Positions 22,963 to 32,391 of a stretch of 64,000 bases of DNA are shown one piece after another. Below the pieces are notes generated by a model that had not been told where the DNA came from, did not search any database, and saw only the letters and a program-made list of their open reading frames with translations. Source of the DNA: Pseudonocardia hierapolitana (GTDB lineage Bacteria; Actinomycetota; Actinomycetes; Mycobacteriales; Pseudonocardiaceae); contig NZ_VIWU01000001.1 in assembly GCF_007994075.1 (NCBI RefSeq), forward strand, positions 1,736,001 through 1,800,000. Direction: 5' to 3'. Positions within the stretch are counted from its first letter, which is position 1. Each line of letters starts with the position of its first letter. The position numbers were made by a program, and so were the translations under genes.

Positions 22963-25050
22963 ATGACCCCCACCGTCACATCGGATCCCCGCGAACGCGC
23001 CGAGGCCGTGCTCGCCACGCTCGCGGGCCCGGGAGCACGGCTGCGCGAGGACCAGTGGACGGCCATCCACGCGCTCGTCGCCCAGCGCAGGCGCGCGCTC
23101 GTGGTGCAGCGCACCGGGTGGGGCAAGTCGGCGGTGTACTTCGTGGCCACGGCGCTGCTGCGGGCGGCAGGCGCGGGGCCCACCGTGATCGTGTCGCCGC
23201 TGCTCGCGCTCATGCGCAACCAGATCGACGCCGCCGGGCGCGCCGGCATCCACGCCGCCACCGTCAACTCGGCCAACACGAGCGACTGGGAGCGCACCTA
23301 CGCCGCCGTCGCCGACGGCGAGGTCGACGTGCTGCTGGTCAGCCCGGAGCGCCTCAACAACCCCGACTTCCGCGACCGGGTGCTGCCGCGGCTCACCGCA
23401 ACGGCCGGCATGCTCGTCGTCGACGAGGCCCACTGCGTGTCCGACTGGGGCCACGACTTCCGCCCCGACTACCGGCGGCTGCGTGCCCTCATCGCGGAGC
23501 TGCCTGCGGGCATCCCCGTGCTCGCCACCACGGCCACCGCCAACGACCGGGTGGTCGTCGACGTCACCGAGCAGCTCGGGCTGGCATCCGGCGAACCCCT
23601 GGTCCTGCGCGGTTCGCTCGACCGGGAGAGCCTGCGCCTGTCGGTCGTCCGGCTGGCCACGCCCGCGCAGCGGCTCGGCTGGCTCGCCGACCACCTCGAC
23701 GCGCTGCCGGGCGCCGGCATCGTCTACACGCTCACGATCGCGGCAGCCGAGGAGGTGGCGGAGTTCCTGCGCGAGCGCGGCCACCCCGTCGCCTCCTACA
23801 CCGGGAAGACCGACCCGGCAGAGCGCCTCGCGGCCGAGGCCGACCTGCTCGAGAACCGGGTCAAGGCGCTCGTGGCCACCAGCGCGCTCGGGATGGGGTT
23901 CGACAAGCCAGATCTCGGGTTCGTCGTGCACCTCGGGGCGCCCGCGTCGCCGGTGGCGTACTACCAGCAGATCGGGCGCGCGGGCCGGGCCGTCGAACGG
24001 GCGGAGGTCGTGCTGCTGCCCGGCCGGGAGGACCGCGACATCTGGGCCTACTTCGCCTCGCTCGCGTTCCCACCGGAGCCCATGGTGCGGCAGGCGTTGA
24101 GCGTGCTCGGTGAGGAACCGCTGTCCACCGCCGCCGTCGAGACGCGCGTCGACCTGTCCCGCACCCGCCTCGAAATGCTGCTCAAGGTGCTCGACAGCGA
24201 CGGCGCCGTGCGTCGCGTCAAGGGCGGGTGGGTGGCCACCGGCGAGGAGTGGGTCTACGACCGGGAGCGCCACCAGCGCATCGCCGAGGCGCGCCGCGCC
24301 GAGCAGCGGGCGATGCTCGACTACATCGACACCACCGGCTGCCGCATGCAGTTCCTGCGCCGGCAGCTCGACGACCCGGCAGCCGAGCGGTGCGGCCGCT
24401 GCGACACCTGCACCACCCCGGCGTGGAGCACCGACGTCGACGAGGGCGCGGCCGCGGCCGCGCAGGAGCGGATCAGCCGTCCCGGCGTGGAGGTCGCGCC
24501 GCGCAAGCAGTGGCCGAGTGGCATGGCGGAGCTGGGCGTCTCCGCGTCGGGGCGGATCCCCGCGGGCGAGCTGGCCGAGCCGGGCCGCGTGATCGGGCGC
24601 CTGTCCGACATCGGATGGGGCACCCGGCTGCGCGAGCTGGTCGGCGGGGACGACACCCCCGTCCCCGGCGATGTGCTCGATGCGTGCGTGCGCGTGCTCG
24701 CCGGGTGGGGCTGGGCGGAGCGACCGGTCGGCGTGGTCGGGATCGGATCCCGCACCCGGCCCCACCAGCTCGATCACCTGGTCAGGCGGATCGCCGAGAT
24801 CGGCCGCCTCCCCCTGCTCGGCACCCTCACCCCGGCCGGTCCGCGCCCCGAGGAGCACGCCAACAGCCCGCAGCGGCTCGCCGCGGTCTGGTCGGCGTTC
24901 GAGCCACCTGCGTTCGAGGTGCCGAACGGGCCGGTCCTGCTGGTCGACGACGTGATCGACAGCGGCTGGACGGCCACGGTGGCCGCCCGCCTGCTCCGCC
25001 GCGCGGGTGCGTCGGCCGTGCTGCCGTTCGCGCTGGCGCAGCGCGGCTGA
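22963..25050 (+). CDS. RecQ-like DNA helicase fused to a phosphoribosyltransferase domain
   Basis: A 695-residue protein. Residues about 20-360 form a RecQ-type superfamily-2 helicase: motif I TGWGKS (51-56), motif II VVDEAHCVSDWGHDFRPDYR, motif III ATTATAND, motif VI QQIGRAGRA. A four-cysteine zinc module follows (GCRMQFLRRQL then CGRCDTC). The last 200 residues carry a phosphoribosyltransferase fold ending in the PRPP-type loop VLLVDDVIDSGWT (about 658-670). This RecQ-PRTase fusion is known in actinobacteria, but its role is not established. It lacks an obvious HRDC domain. Confidence 0.87.
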   Translation: MTPTVTSDPRERAEAVLATLAGPGARLREDQWTAIHALVAQRRRALVVQRTGWGKSAVYFVATALLRAAGAGPTVIVSPLLALMRNQIDAAGRAGIHAATVNSANTSDWERTYAAVADGEVDVLLVSPERLNNPDFRDRVLPRLTATAGMLVVDEAHCVSDWGHDFRPDYRRLRALIAELPAGIPVLATTATANDRVVVDVTEQLGLASGEPLVLRGSLDRESLRLSVVRLATPAQRLGWLADHLDALPGAGIVYTLTIAAAEEVAEFLRERGHPVASYTGKTDPAERLAAEADLLENRVKALVATSALGMGFDKPDLGFVVHLGAPASPVAYYQQIGRAGRAVERAEVVLLPGREDRDIWAYFASLAFPPEPMVRQALSVLGEEPLSTAAVETRVDLSRTRLEMLLKVLDSDGAVRRVKGGWVATGEEWVYDRERHQRIAEARRAEQRAMLDYIDTTGCRMQFLRRQLDDPAAERCGRCDTCTTPAWSTDVDEGAAAAAQERISRPGVEVAPRKQWPSGMAELGVSASGRIPAGELAEPGRVIGRLSDIGWGTRLRELVGGDDTPVPGDVLDACVRVLAGWGWAERPVGVVGIGSRTRPHQLDHLVRRIAEIGRLPLLGTLTPAGPRPEEHANSPQRLAAVWSAFEPPAFEVPNGPVLLVDDVIDSGWTATVAARLLRRAGASAVLPFALAQRG

Positions 25051-25083
25051 GGGGTCGCGGCTGAAGGGTCGACGCGGATCGGA

Positions 25084-26056
25084 TCAGAACCGGACCACCG
25101 GCTTGACCACGCGCCCGGCGTGCATGTCCTCGGCGGCCGCGTTGAGCTCGTCGAGCGAGTAGTACCGGACGAGCCGCTCCAGCGGCAGGCGTCCCTGCCG
25201 GTGCAGCGTCACGAGCACCGGCAGCAGCGTCTCCGGCTCGCTGTCACCGAGCGTCACCCCCACGATCCGCTTGCCGAACATGAACCCCTGCACGTCCAGC
25301 GTCACCTCGGTGCCCGCGGGCGGCTCGCCGACCACGGCGCAGGTGCCGCGGATGCCCAGGGCGTCGACGGCCGTGCGCAGCACGGTGGGGTCCCCGCTGG
25401 TCTCCACGGCGTGGTCGACGCCCCGCCCGCCGGTGATCTCCGAGATCCTCGCGTCGACGTTCTCGGTGGCGGCATCCACGGTGTACGTCGCACCGAGCTC
25501 GGCGGCGAGCGCCAGCCGCTCGGGCACGCGGTCGACGGCCACCACGGCGCGGAGCGGCAGCAGGCGGGCGGCCATCACGGCCGACAGCCCGACGGCGCCT
25601 GCGCCGTACACGGCGAGAGTGGAGCCCGCCGCAGGGCGCAGGACGTTCCACATCGTGCCGAAGCCGGTGAGCACGCCGCACGAGAGCGGCGCGAGTACGG
25701 CGAGGTCGGCGTCGATCCCGACCTTCACGACGGCGCGTTCGTCGGCGAGTGCGTGCCCGGCGAACGAGGACTGCCCGAAGAAGTGCGCGCCGATCGCGAT
25801 CCCGTCGCGGTGCACGGTGGGCGTGCCGTCGTCGCGAAGCCCACTGAGCAGGTTGCGCGTCAGCCAGGTGTCGCAGTAGGCCGGATAGCCCGCGCGGCAG
25901 GAGCCGCACCTGCCGCAGGAGGTGAAGCTGAGGAGCACCTTGTCGCCGGGCGCGACCTTGTGACGCCCTCCCCCACCTGCTCGACGACGCCGGCGCCCTC
26001 GTGGCCGAGTATGCCCGGCAGCTTGAAGGGGATGCCGCCCGTCTGCACGCCGAGGC
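25084..26056 (-). pseudogene. Zinc alcohol dehydrogenase, truncated and frameshifted
   Basis: The residues downstream of the break read as a class III-like zinc alcohol dehydrogenase: KVAPGDKVLLSFTSCGRCGS (structural-zinc cysteines), VYGAGAVGLSAVMAAR (NAD fold), and the C-terminus VRYYSLDELNAA. The upstream part, GVQTGGIPFKLPGILGHEGA, is present in another frame. One base is missing near 25956-25962, within the normal GVTKVAPGD. The N-terminal 40 residues with the first catalytic cysteine are absent: the sequence passes directly into an unrelated ATPase fragment at about 26056. Confidence 0.8.
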
Positions 26057-26712
26057 TCGATCGCCAGCGGGAGCCCGTCCAGGCGGCGGCACAGCCGGGC
26101 GACGGCCGCGTGGTTCTCCGCGCCGATGGCGAACCCCGGCACGACGGCGGCCGCCCTGTCGGCGAACAGCTGGAGCGCCGCGAACTCGTCGGAGTCCCCC
26201 TGCTGCAGCGGCGTGCCCTGAGCCGGGACGCGCAACGGCGGAACGGGCAACAGGTGCTCCTCGGCGAGGCCCAAGCGGTGACGGCTGGTGGCGAGCACCC
26301 GCGGCCCATCGGTCGCGGCCAGCACCGTGCCGATCAGGGTCGCGCAGGCGTCCGGCACCTGCTCGCAGTTGTCCAGCACCAGCAGCAGCCGCCGGCCGGC
26401 GAGGTGCTCCACGAGCACGTCCAGCGGCGGACGGTCCCCCTCGTCCCGGATCCCGAGCGCGTCGGCGACGGCGTGCGGGACGATCGCGTCGTCCTGCACC
26501 GCCGCGAGCTGCACGAACCACACCCCGTCGGCGAACGCACGGGCGATCTGCTGGGCCAGGCGCGCCGCGAGCCGCGTCTTGCCGACCCCGCCCGGGCCGG
26601 TGAGCGTCACCAGCCGGGCGGCGGCCAGGAGGCGCTTCGCCTCGGCCAGCTCGTACCGCCGCCCGACGAAGCTGGTCGCCTCCACGGGTTCAGGTCGGCG
26701 GGCAGTGACGCG
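26057..26712 (-). pseudogene. NB-ARC ATPase fragment of a SARP/LuxR-type regulator
   Basis: The fragment encodes the nucleotide-binding core of an AfsR/LuxR-type regulator: SFVGRRYELAEAKRLLA, Walker A LTGPGGVGKTRLAARLA, Walker B RRLLLVLDNCEQV, LATSRHRLGLAEEHLL and RRLDGLPLAIE. The N-terminal DNA-binding part is missing. A one-base frameshift (near 26684-26690) separates LPADLNP from VEATSFVGRR. The 3' end is fused to the alcohol dehydrogenase remnant. The combined open frame would make a chimeric protein, which is unlikely to be functional. Confidence 0.78.
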
Positions 26713-26716
26713 GGAC

Positions 26717-27424
26717 CTACTCCCAGACCACCACGTTGCGGCGCACGGGCACCGAGTCGGCGTTGCGGGCGAAGAGCTCCGGCGAGCGCTGCCGGATGCG
26801 CTCGACGTCGTCGAAAACGGCGCGCAGGTGGGCGCGCATCGCCGTCCTGGCCGCGGCGACGTCGCCGGCGAGCACGGCGTCGAAGATCTCCACGTGCTGG
26901 TCGGTGAACGCGGGCGGCGCGGTGGCCTGCAGCCCCAACCGGCGGGCCCGGTCCAGGTGCCCCTTGGCCGACACCACCGTCGCCCACGCGTTGCCGTGCC
27001 CGGACAGCCGCAGCAGCGCGTGGTGGAAGGCCTCGTCGAGCGCGAAGAACTCCTCGACGTCCAGGTCGGGGCGCCGCTGCTCGGCCAGGTTGTCGCGCAG
27101 CTCGCGGACGATGTCGGGGTCGAGCTGCGCGGGGAGGTCATCGAGTGAGGCGAGCTCGACGGCCTCGCGCAGGAACTGCGCGTCGGCGACCCGGGCCGGG
27201 TCGACCCGGGAGACGAACGACCCGACCTGCGGGAAGACCTGCACCAGGCCTTCCTCGGCGAGCAGGATCAGGCTCTCGCGCACGGGTGTGCGGCTGACCC
27301 CGAGCTGGGCGGCGAGCTCGTTCTCCGACAGCGCCGAGCCCGGCGGGAACTCCAACGTGAGGACCTTGCGCCGCAGCGTCTCGTAGACCGTCCTGCGGCT
27401 GGTCCGCCGGGTCTCCGTCGCCAC
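26717..27424 (-). CDS. GntR family regulator, FCD (FadR) subfamily
   Basis: A 235-residue GntR/FCD regulator. The winged helix covers residues 8-75 ([39 protein letters not shown]), and the FCD effector domain has the metal-site pattern [13 protein letters not shown] and THQH-like [11 protein letters not shown]. It is divergent from the manD-MFS-dehydrogenase operon, and a GntR-like palindrome lies between them. The effector is probably a sugar acid such as a hexonate or hexuronate. Confidence 0.9.
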   Translation of the reverse strand: MATETRRTSRRTVYETLRRKVLTLEFPPGSALSENELAAQLGVSRTPVRESLILLAEEGLVQVFPQVGSFVSRVDPARVADAQFLREAVELASLDDLPAQLDPDIVRELRDNLAEQRRPDLDVEEFFALDEAFHHALLRLSGHGNAWATVVSAKGHLDRARRLGLQATAPPAFTDQHVEIFDAVLAGDVAAARTAMRAHLRAVFDDVERIRQRSPELFARNADSVPVRRNVVVWE

Positions 27425-27467
27425 GTCGCCAGCCTATCCGCCCTTGCGACCTCTTTGCGACATCTGC

Positions 27468-27477
27468 TTGTATACCA
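27468..27477. promoter_or_regulatory. Candidate GntR operator in the divergent promoter
   Basis: TTGTATACCA has the symmetric TNGTATACNA form typical of FadR/FCD regulators. It lies 39 bp before the manD start and 44 bp before the gntR start, in an AT-richer stretch than its surroundings. Confidence 0.5.
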
Positions 27478-27506
27478 GTACTGCGCGACAAGGAGGTTGT
27501 GGAACC

Positions 27507-28718
27507 GTGAGCCGCATCGAACGTGCCGAGGTGTTCGTCGCCTCGCCGGGACGCAATTTCGTCACCTTGCGCATCACGACCTCCGACGGCGTGACCGGCC
27601 TCGGCGACGCCACCCTCAACGGCCGCGAGCTGGCCGTCGCGGCCTACCTGCGCGACCACCTGGTCCCGCTGCTCATCGGCCGCGACCCCGCCCGCATCGA
27701 GGACATGTGGCAGTACCTCTACAAGGGCGCCTACTGGCGCCGCGGGCCTGTCACGATGACCGCGATCTCGGCGGTCGACACGGCCCTCTGGGACATCAAG
27801 GGCAAGGTCGCGGGCCTGCCGCTGTACCAGCTGCTGGGCGGCCGGTCCCGGGATGGCGTCACGGTCTACGCGCACGCCAGCGGCACCGACGTGCCGTCGC
27901 TGCTCGACGACGTCGCACGCTTCCTCGACCTCGGCTACGGCGCGGTACGGGCGCAGGCCGCCGTGCCCGACGTCGGTGGCACATACGGCGTGCGCAAGGG
28001 CGAGGGGATCTACGAGCCCGCCTCGACGGCGCTGCCCGACGAGCAACCCTGGGACACCGAGGCCTACCTCGGCTTCGCGCCGACCTACCTGGAGGCGGTG
28101 CGGGAGCGCTTCGGGTTCGGCTTCCACCTGCTGCACGACGTGCACCACCGGCTCACCCCGATCGAGGCGGCGCGGTTCGGCAAGCGGGTGGAGGAGTGCC
28201 GACTGTTCTGGATGGAGGACCCGACGCCCGCGGAGAACCAGGAGGCGTTCCGGCTCATCCGCCAGCACACCACCACCCCGATCGCCGTCGGGGAGGTGCT
28301 CAGCTCGATCTGGGACGTCCAGCAGCTGATCACCGAGCAGCTGATCGACTACGTGCGCACCACCGTGGTCCACGCAGGCGGGATCACCCACCTGCGGCGG
28401 ATCTTCGACCTCGCCGCGCTCTACCAGGTGCGCACCGGCTCGCACGGCGCCACCGACCTCTCCCCCGTCACGCTGGCCGCCGCCGTGCACCTCGACACCG
28501 CGGTGCCCAACTTCGGCATCCAGGAGTACATGCCGCACGCGCAGGAGACCCTGGACGTCTTCCACTCCGGCGTGCGGTTCGCCGACGGGATGCTCGTCCC
28601 GTCCGAGGAACCCGGCCTCGGCGTCGAGTACGACGCCGAGGCGGCCGCCCGCTTCCCCTACGAACCCCGCTACCTGCCCGTCGCGCGCCGGCTCGACGGC
28701 TCCGTGCACGACTGGTGA
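27507..28718 (+). CDS. manD: D-mannonate dehydratase family enolase (ManD/RspA type)
   Basis: From the GTG at 27507 the protein has 403 residues, the standard ManD length. Enolase-superfamily features include [19 protein letters not shown] (DVH catalytic and metal region), [17 protein letters not shown], and [21 protein letters not shown]. ManD enzymes dehydrate D-mannonate and/or D-gluconate; low-activity homologues are common. AAGGAGG lies 10 nt upstream of the start. The downstream MFS transporter and idonate-type dehydrogenase fit a hexonate pathway. Confidence 0.87.
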   Translation: MSRIERAEVFVASPGRNFVTLRITTSDGVTGLGDATLNGRELAVAAYLRDHLVPLLIGRDPARIEDMWQYLYKGAYWRRGPVTMTAISAVDTALWDIKGKVAGLPLYQLLGGRSRDGVTVYAHASGTDVPSLLDDVARFLDLGYGAVRAQAAVPDVGGTYGVRKGEGIYEPASTALPDEQPWDTEAYLGFAPTYLEAVRERFGFGFHLLHDVHHRLTPIEAARFGKRVEECRLFWMEDPTPAENQEAFRLIRQHTTTPIAVGEVLSSIWDVQQLITEQLIDYVRTTVVHAGGITHLRRIFDLAALYQVRTGSHGATDLSPVTLAAAVHLDTAVPNFGIQEYMPHAQETLDVFHSGVRFADGMLVPSEEPGLGVEYDAEAAARFPYEPRYLPVARRLDGSVHDW

Positions 28719-28728
28719 GGAGGCCTTC

Positions 28729-30084
28729 ATGACCGAGAGCACGAAGGCGGGACCCGTCACGCGGACGACGCGGGACCTGGCCAAGGCCGCCACGTCCGGG
28801 TGGCTCGGCACGGCGATGGAGTTCATGGATTTCCAGCTCTACTCGCTGGCAGCCGCCATCGTCTTCAACGAGCTCTTCTTCCCCGACGTCAGCCCCGCGA
28901 TCGGGCTCATCGCCGCCATGGCCACCTACGGCGTCGGGTACGTGGCACGGCTCGCGGGAGCGATCTACTTCGGACGGATGGGCGACCGCATCGGGCGCAA
29001 GCGGGTGCTGTACCTGACGATCCTGCTGATGGGCGCCTCCACCACGCTGATCGGCGCGCTTCCGACGTACGCGCAGATCGGCATCCTCGCGCCGATCCTG
29101 CTGGTCGCACTGCGGCTGGTCCAGGGTTTCGGGGCGGGCGCCGAGATCGCGGGCGCCACCGTGATGCTCGCCGAGTACGCGCCGGTGCGCCGCCGCGGCC
29201 TGATCGCCTCGCTGGTGTCGCTGGGCACCAACTCCGGCACGCTCGCCGCGTCCGCACTCTGGGCGTTCCTGCTGGCCGTGCTGTCGGACGAGCAGCTGCT
29301 GTCGTGGGGCTGGCGCCTCCCGTTCCTCCTCAGCTTCGTGCTGATGATCTTCGCGGTGTGGCTGCGCCGGAGCCTCAAGGAGAGCCCGGTGTTCGAGGAG
29401 CGCGCCGACGTCGTCGACGGCCGGGCGCTGCGTCGTGCCGAGGTGGAAGGCAGCAGTGCGCTGGAGGCCGGCCTGCAGCAGCGCAAGGGCAAGGCGTTCT
29501 TCCTCGCGCTTGGCCTGCGGTTCGGGCAGGCAGGCAACTCGGGCCTGGTGCAGACATTCCTCGTCGGCTACATCGCCTCGACGCTGCTCATCGACCGGTC
29601 CGTCCCGACCGACGCGATCATGTACGGGTCGCTGCTCGGGTTCGCCACGGTGCCGATCCTCGGGCTGCTGGGCGACCGGTTCGGCCGCCGCCCGATGTAC
29701 ATCGGCCTCTCCGTCCTGACCGCCGTGCTCGCCTTCCCGCTGCTCCTGCTGATCACCAGCGGCAACACGGTCGCGCTGGTGATCGGCATGATCCTCGCGC
29801 TCAACATCGGGGTGCTCGGCCTGTTCTCGTTGGAGAGCGTCACGATGGCCGAGCTCTTCGGCGCCCGCACGCGGTTCACCCAGCTCGCGCTGGCCAAGGA
29901 GATCGGCGGGATACTCGCCACGGCGATCGGGCCGGTCGTCGCGGCCACCCTCACCGCGGTCACCGGCAGCTGGTGGCCGATCGCCGCGATGCTCGTCGCC
30001 TACTCCCTGATCACGCTCGTCGCCACCGTGCTCTCCCCCGAGACGCGCGGGCGCGACCTGGTCGCGCTGGAGGACGCCGCATGA
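28729..30084 (+). CDS. MHS-family MFS transporter
   Basis: A 451-residue, 12-helix transporter of the metabolite:H+ symporter family. Motif A is in GRMGDRIGRKRVLYLT, and RLVQGFGAGAEIAGATVMLAEYAP is the MHS signature region. Relatives carry shikimate, proline/betaine or carboxylates. Its place between manD and a sugar-acid dehydrogenase suggests sugar-acid uptake. The stop overlaps the next start (ATGA). Confidence 0.88.
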   Translation: MTESTKAGPVTRTTRDLAKAATSGWLGTAMEFMDFQLYSLAAAIVFNELFFPDVSPAIGLIAAMATYGVGYVARLAGAIYFGRMGDRIGRKRVLYLTILLMGASTTLIGALPTYAQIGILAPILLVALRLVQGFGAGAEIAGATVMLAEYAPVRRRGLIASLVSLGTNSGTLAASALWAFLLAVLSDEQLLSWGWRLPFLLSFVLMIFAVWLRRSLKESPVFEERADVVDGRALRRAEVEGSSALEAGLQQRKGKAFFLALGLRFGQAGNSGLVQTFLVGYIASTLLIDRSVPTDAIMYGSLLGFATVPILGLLGDRFGRRPMYIGLSVLTAVLAFPLLLLITSGNTVALVIGMILALNIGVLGLFSLESVTMAELFGARTRFTQLALAKEIGGILATAIGPVVAATLTAVTGSWWPIAAMLVAYSLITLVATVLSPETRGRDLVALEDAA

Positions 30085-31106
30085 GAGCCGTTGTCGTGCA
30101 CGCCGCGGGGGACGTCCGGATCGACGAGCGGCCGGACCCGCGGCCCGGCCCCGGCGAGGTGCTGCTGGCGATGGAGTGGGGCGGCATCTGCGGCTCCGAC
30201 ATCGCCTACTTCCGGCACGGCGCCACCGGCACCGCCGTGCTGCGCCACCCGCTCGTGCTCGGGCACGAGGTGGCGGGGCGCGTCGCGGCGATCGGGCCCG
30301 GCGTCGACGGGGTCGCCGAGGGGGACGCCGCCACCGTCCACCCGGCCACCCTCGTCGGCGACCCGCGTCTGCCGGACCGGATCGCCGGGCGCACCAACCT
30401 GCACCCGTGCGTCCGCTACTTCGGCTCGGCCGCGCTCGACCCGCACACCGACGGCGGGTTCAGCGACTACCGGGTGGTCCGCGCCGACCAGATCCGCCTC
30501 CTGCCCGACGGCGTGAGCACCGAGCACGGCGCCCTCGCCGAACCGCTCGGCGTCGCGCTGCACGCCGTGCACCGGGCGGGTGACGTCAGGGGCAGGACGG
30601 TGCTGGTGAACGGGGCCGGTCCGATCGGCTCGCTGGTGGTGGCGGCCGCGAAGCACCGCGGTGCGGCCGCCGTGGTGGCCTCCGACGTCGCGGCGCCCGC
30701 GCTGGCGGTGGCGGCCGCGATGGGCGCCGACACCACGATCGACCTCACCGAGAGCGCCCTCCCCGAGGACGTCGAGGTGGTGATCGAGGCGTCCGGCGCG
30801 GCGGCGGCCATCGGCGCGGTCCTGCGGGCCACCGCTCGCGGCGGCACGCTGGTGCAGGTCGGAAACCTGCCCGGCAGCGCGGTGTCGGCGGTGCTGGGCG
30901 ACCTGGTGACCCGCGAGATCACCTGGGTCGGCTCCTACCGCTTCGTCGACGAGATCGACGACGCCCTGCACGCCATGCGCGACGGCCTGGACGTCTCGCC
31001 GGTGATCACCCACCGGTACCCCCTCGACCAAGCGGAGAAGGCCCTCAACACCGCGGCGGACCGCAGCACCGGGAGCAGCAAGGTCCTCCTCAACCTCGCC
31101 GGATAG
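30081..31106 (+). CDS. Zinc-dependent L-idonate 5-dehydrogenase-like oxidoreductase
   Basis: A 341-residue medium-chain dehydrogenase. Catalytic-zinc region CGSDIAYFRHG and GHEVAGRV are near the N-terminus; the usual four-cysteine structural-zinc lobe is reduced (NLHPCVRYFGSAALDPHTDGGFSDY), as in idonate and sorbitol-type members. The Rossmann turn is VNGAGPIGSLVVAAA. It should oxidise an alditol or sugar acid. Its 3' end overlaps the convergent methyltransferase gene by 17 bp. Confidence 0.83.
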   Translation: MRAVVVHAAGDVRIDERPDPRPGPGEVLLAMEWGGICGSDIAYFRHGATGTAVLRHPLVLGHEVAGRVAAIGPGVDGVAEGDAATVHPATLVGDPRLPDRIAGRTNLHPCVRYFGSAALDPHTDGGFSDYRVVRADQIRLLPDGVSTEHGALAEPLGVALHAVHRAGDVRGRTVLVNGAGPIGSLVVAAAKHRGAAAVVASDVAAPALAVAAAMGADTTIDLTESALPEDVEVVIEASGAAAAIGAVLRATARGGTLVQVGNLPGSAVSAVLGDLVTREITWVGSYRFVDEIDDALHAMRDGLDVSPVITHRYPLDQAEKALNTAADRSTGSSKVLLNLAG

Positions 31107-32325
31107 CACTGCTCGAGGCCCGAGGGTGTTCGGCCAGCACCCGGCAGTGCTTCTTGACGATCACCTGCGGCGCCGGCAGCGCAGGGGCGTCCACTCCCGT
31201 CGGCACGACGGTCAGCCGCCAGTCGGCGGCGCCCGGGCGCCCGGCCGCCGCCCACTCGTCCAGCGCAGCCAGGAGGCGATCGCCGAGCGCGGCACCGCCG
31301 GGTCCGAACTCGCGCACGGCCACCGCTCCCGGCCCGGGCCCCGGCGGCCCGGCCAGCACCACCGCGGCCACGCCGTCCTCGGCCGCCAGCGCCACGGTGC
31401 CGCCGGTGGAGCCGAGCGGGAACAGGTCGTCGGGGAGGCCGGTCTCCGGCTCCGCCGCCAGCAACCGGCCTGCGCCCGGCTCGGTCAGGGCGAGCCACAG
31501 CCCGAACCCGTCCCAGACGTCCACCGCGCCCAGCGGCACCGGCGCCGCACGCCGCTCCCGCGGATCGGCCAGCACGGAGGCCACCGCGGCGAGGTCCGGC
31601 TCCGGGTAGTCGTCCGGCGTCTGGAGCGCGACGCCCAGCTCCTCCACCAACCGGTTCGAGTCCGCGCGCGCGGCCGCCCCGCGCAGCCGGATGAACGCAC
31701 AGCTGCGCACCGAGTCGCAGCGGAGCACCCCGTCGGGTCCCAGGTCCAGTGCCACCGAGAGCTGGCTGCCGCGCACCGCGAGCGGCAGCAGCAGCCGCCC
31801 ACCCGGCACGAGCTGGCTCACCCACTCGGGCTGCACGTCGTCGCTGCCCACGGTGAGCACGATCCGGTCGTACGGCGCGCCGGGCGGGTGGCCGTGGGCG
31901 CCGTCGGCCGCCACCAGGTCCACGCCGGAGACCTGCGCGGACGCCAGGTGCACGGCGGCCCGGTCGACGAGCTCCTCGTCGATGTCGACGGACGTGACCG
32001 CGCCCGCCGGGCCCACGATCCGGGACATCAGCGCGGCGTTGTAGCCCGTGCCTGCGCCGATCTCGAGCACGCGGTGGCCGGGCCGCAGGTCCAGCTGCTC
32101 GAGCATGATCGCCATCATCGAGGGCTGCGACGCCGAGCTCGTGGCGACGCCGGCGGTGAACTGCACGGCCACGGCCTCGTCGGCGTAGGCGTCCGCGACG
32201 GCGAGACCCGGCAGGAACAGGTGGCGCGGAACGGTCCGGAACGCCTCCTCCACGGCGGCCGAGCGGACCCTGCCCGCCGTGCGCAGGGCGTCGACCATCC
32301 GCGTACGAGCCCGCTCTGCGTCCAT
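31090..32325 (-). CDS. Protein-L-isoaspartate O-methyltransferase-like protein
   Basis: A 411-residue protein. Residues about 10-210 are a PCMT-type methyltransferase: VPRHLFLPG, the QFTAGVATSSASQPSMMAIM substrate loop, SAM motif VLEIGAGTGYNAALM, and LVPGGRLLLPL. The C-terminal 200 residues are an actinobacterial extension of unknown role, seen in relatives such as the FxLD-system methyltransferases. No RiPP precursor is seen nearby, so repair of isoaspartyl residues is the default call. The ATG at 32325 is preferred over a TTG at 32361. Confidence 0.8.
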   Translation of the reverse strand: MDAERARTRMVDALRTAGRVRSAAVEEAFRTVPRHLFLPGLAVADAYADEAVAVQFTAGVATSSASQPSMMAIMLEQLDLRPGHRVLEIGAGTGYNAALMSRIVGPAGAVTSVDIDEELVDRAAVHLASAQVSGVDLVAADGAHGHPPGAPYDRIVLTVGSDDVQPEWVSQLVPGGRLLLPLAVRGSQLSVALDLGPDGVLRCDSVRSCAFIRLRGAAARADSNRLVEELGVALQTPDDYPEPDLAAVASVLADPRERRAAPVPLGAVDVWDGFGLWLALTEPGAGRLLAAEPETGLPDDLFPLGSTGGTVALAAEDGVAAVVLAGPPGPGPGAVAVREFGPGGAALGDRLLAALDEWAAAGRPGAADWRLTVVPTGVDAPALPAPQVIVKKHCRVLAEHPRASSSAIRRG

Positions 32326-32391
32326 CAAGGGGAGTTTGACGCCCGGATCCGGCCCCGACAACTCATGACCCCCGACCGCCTCCCGGCCGGT

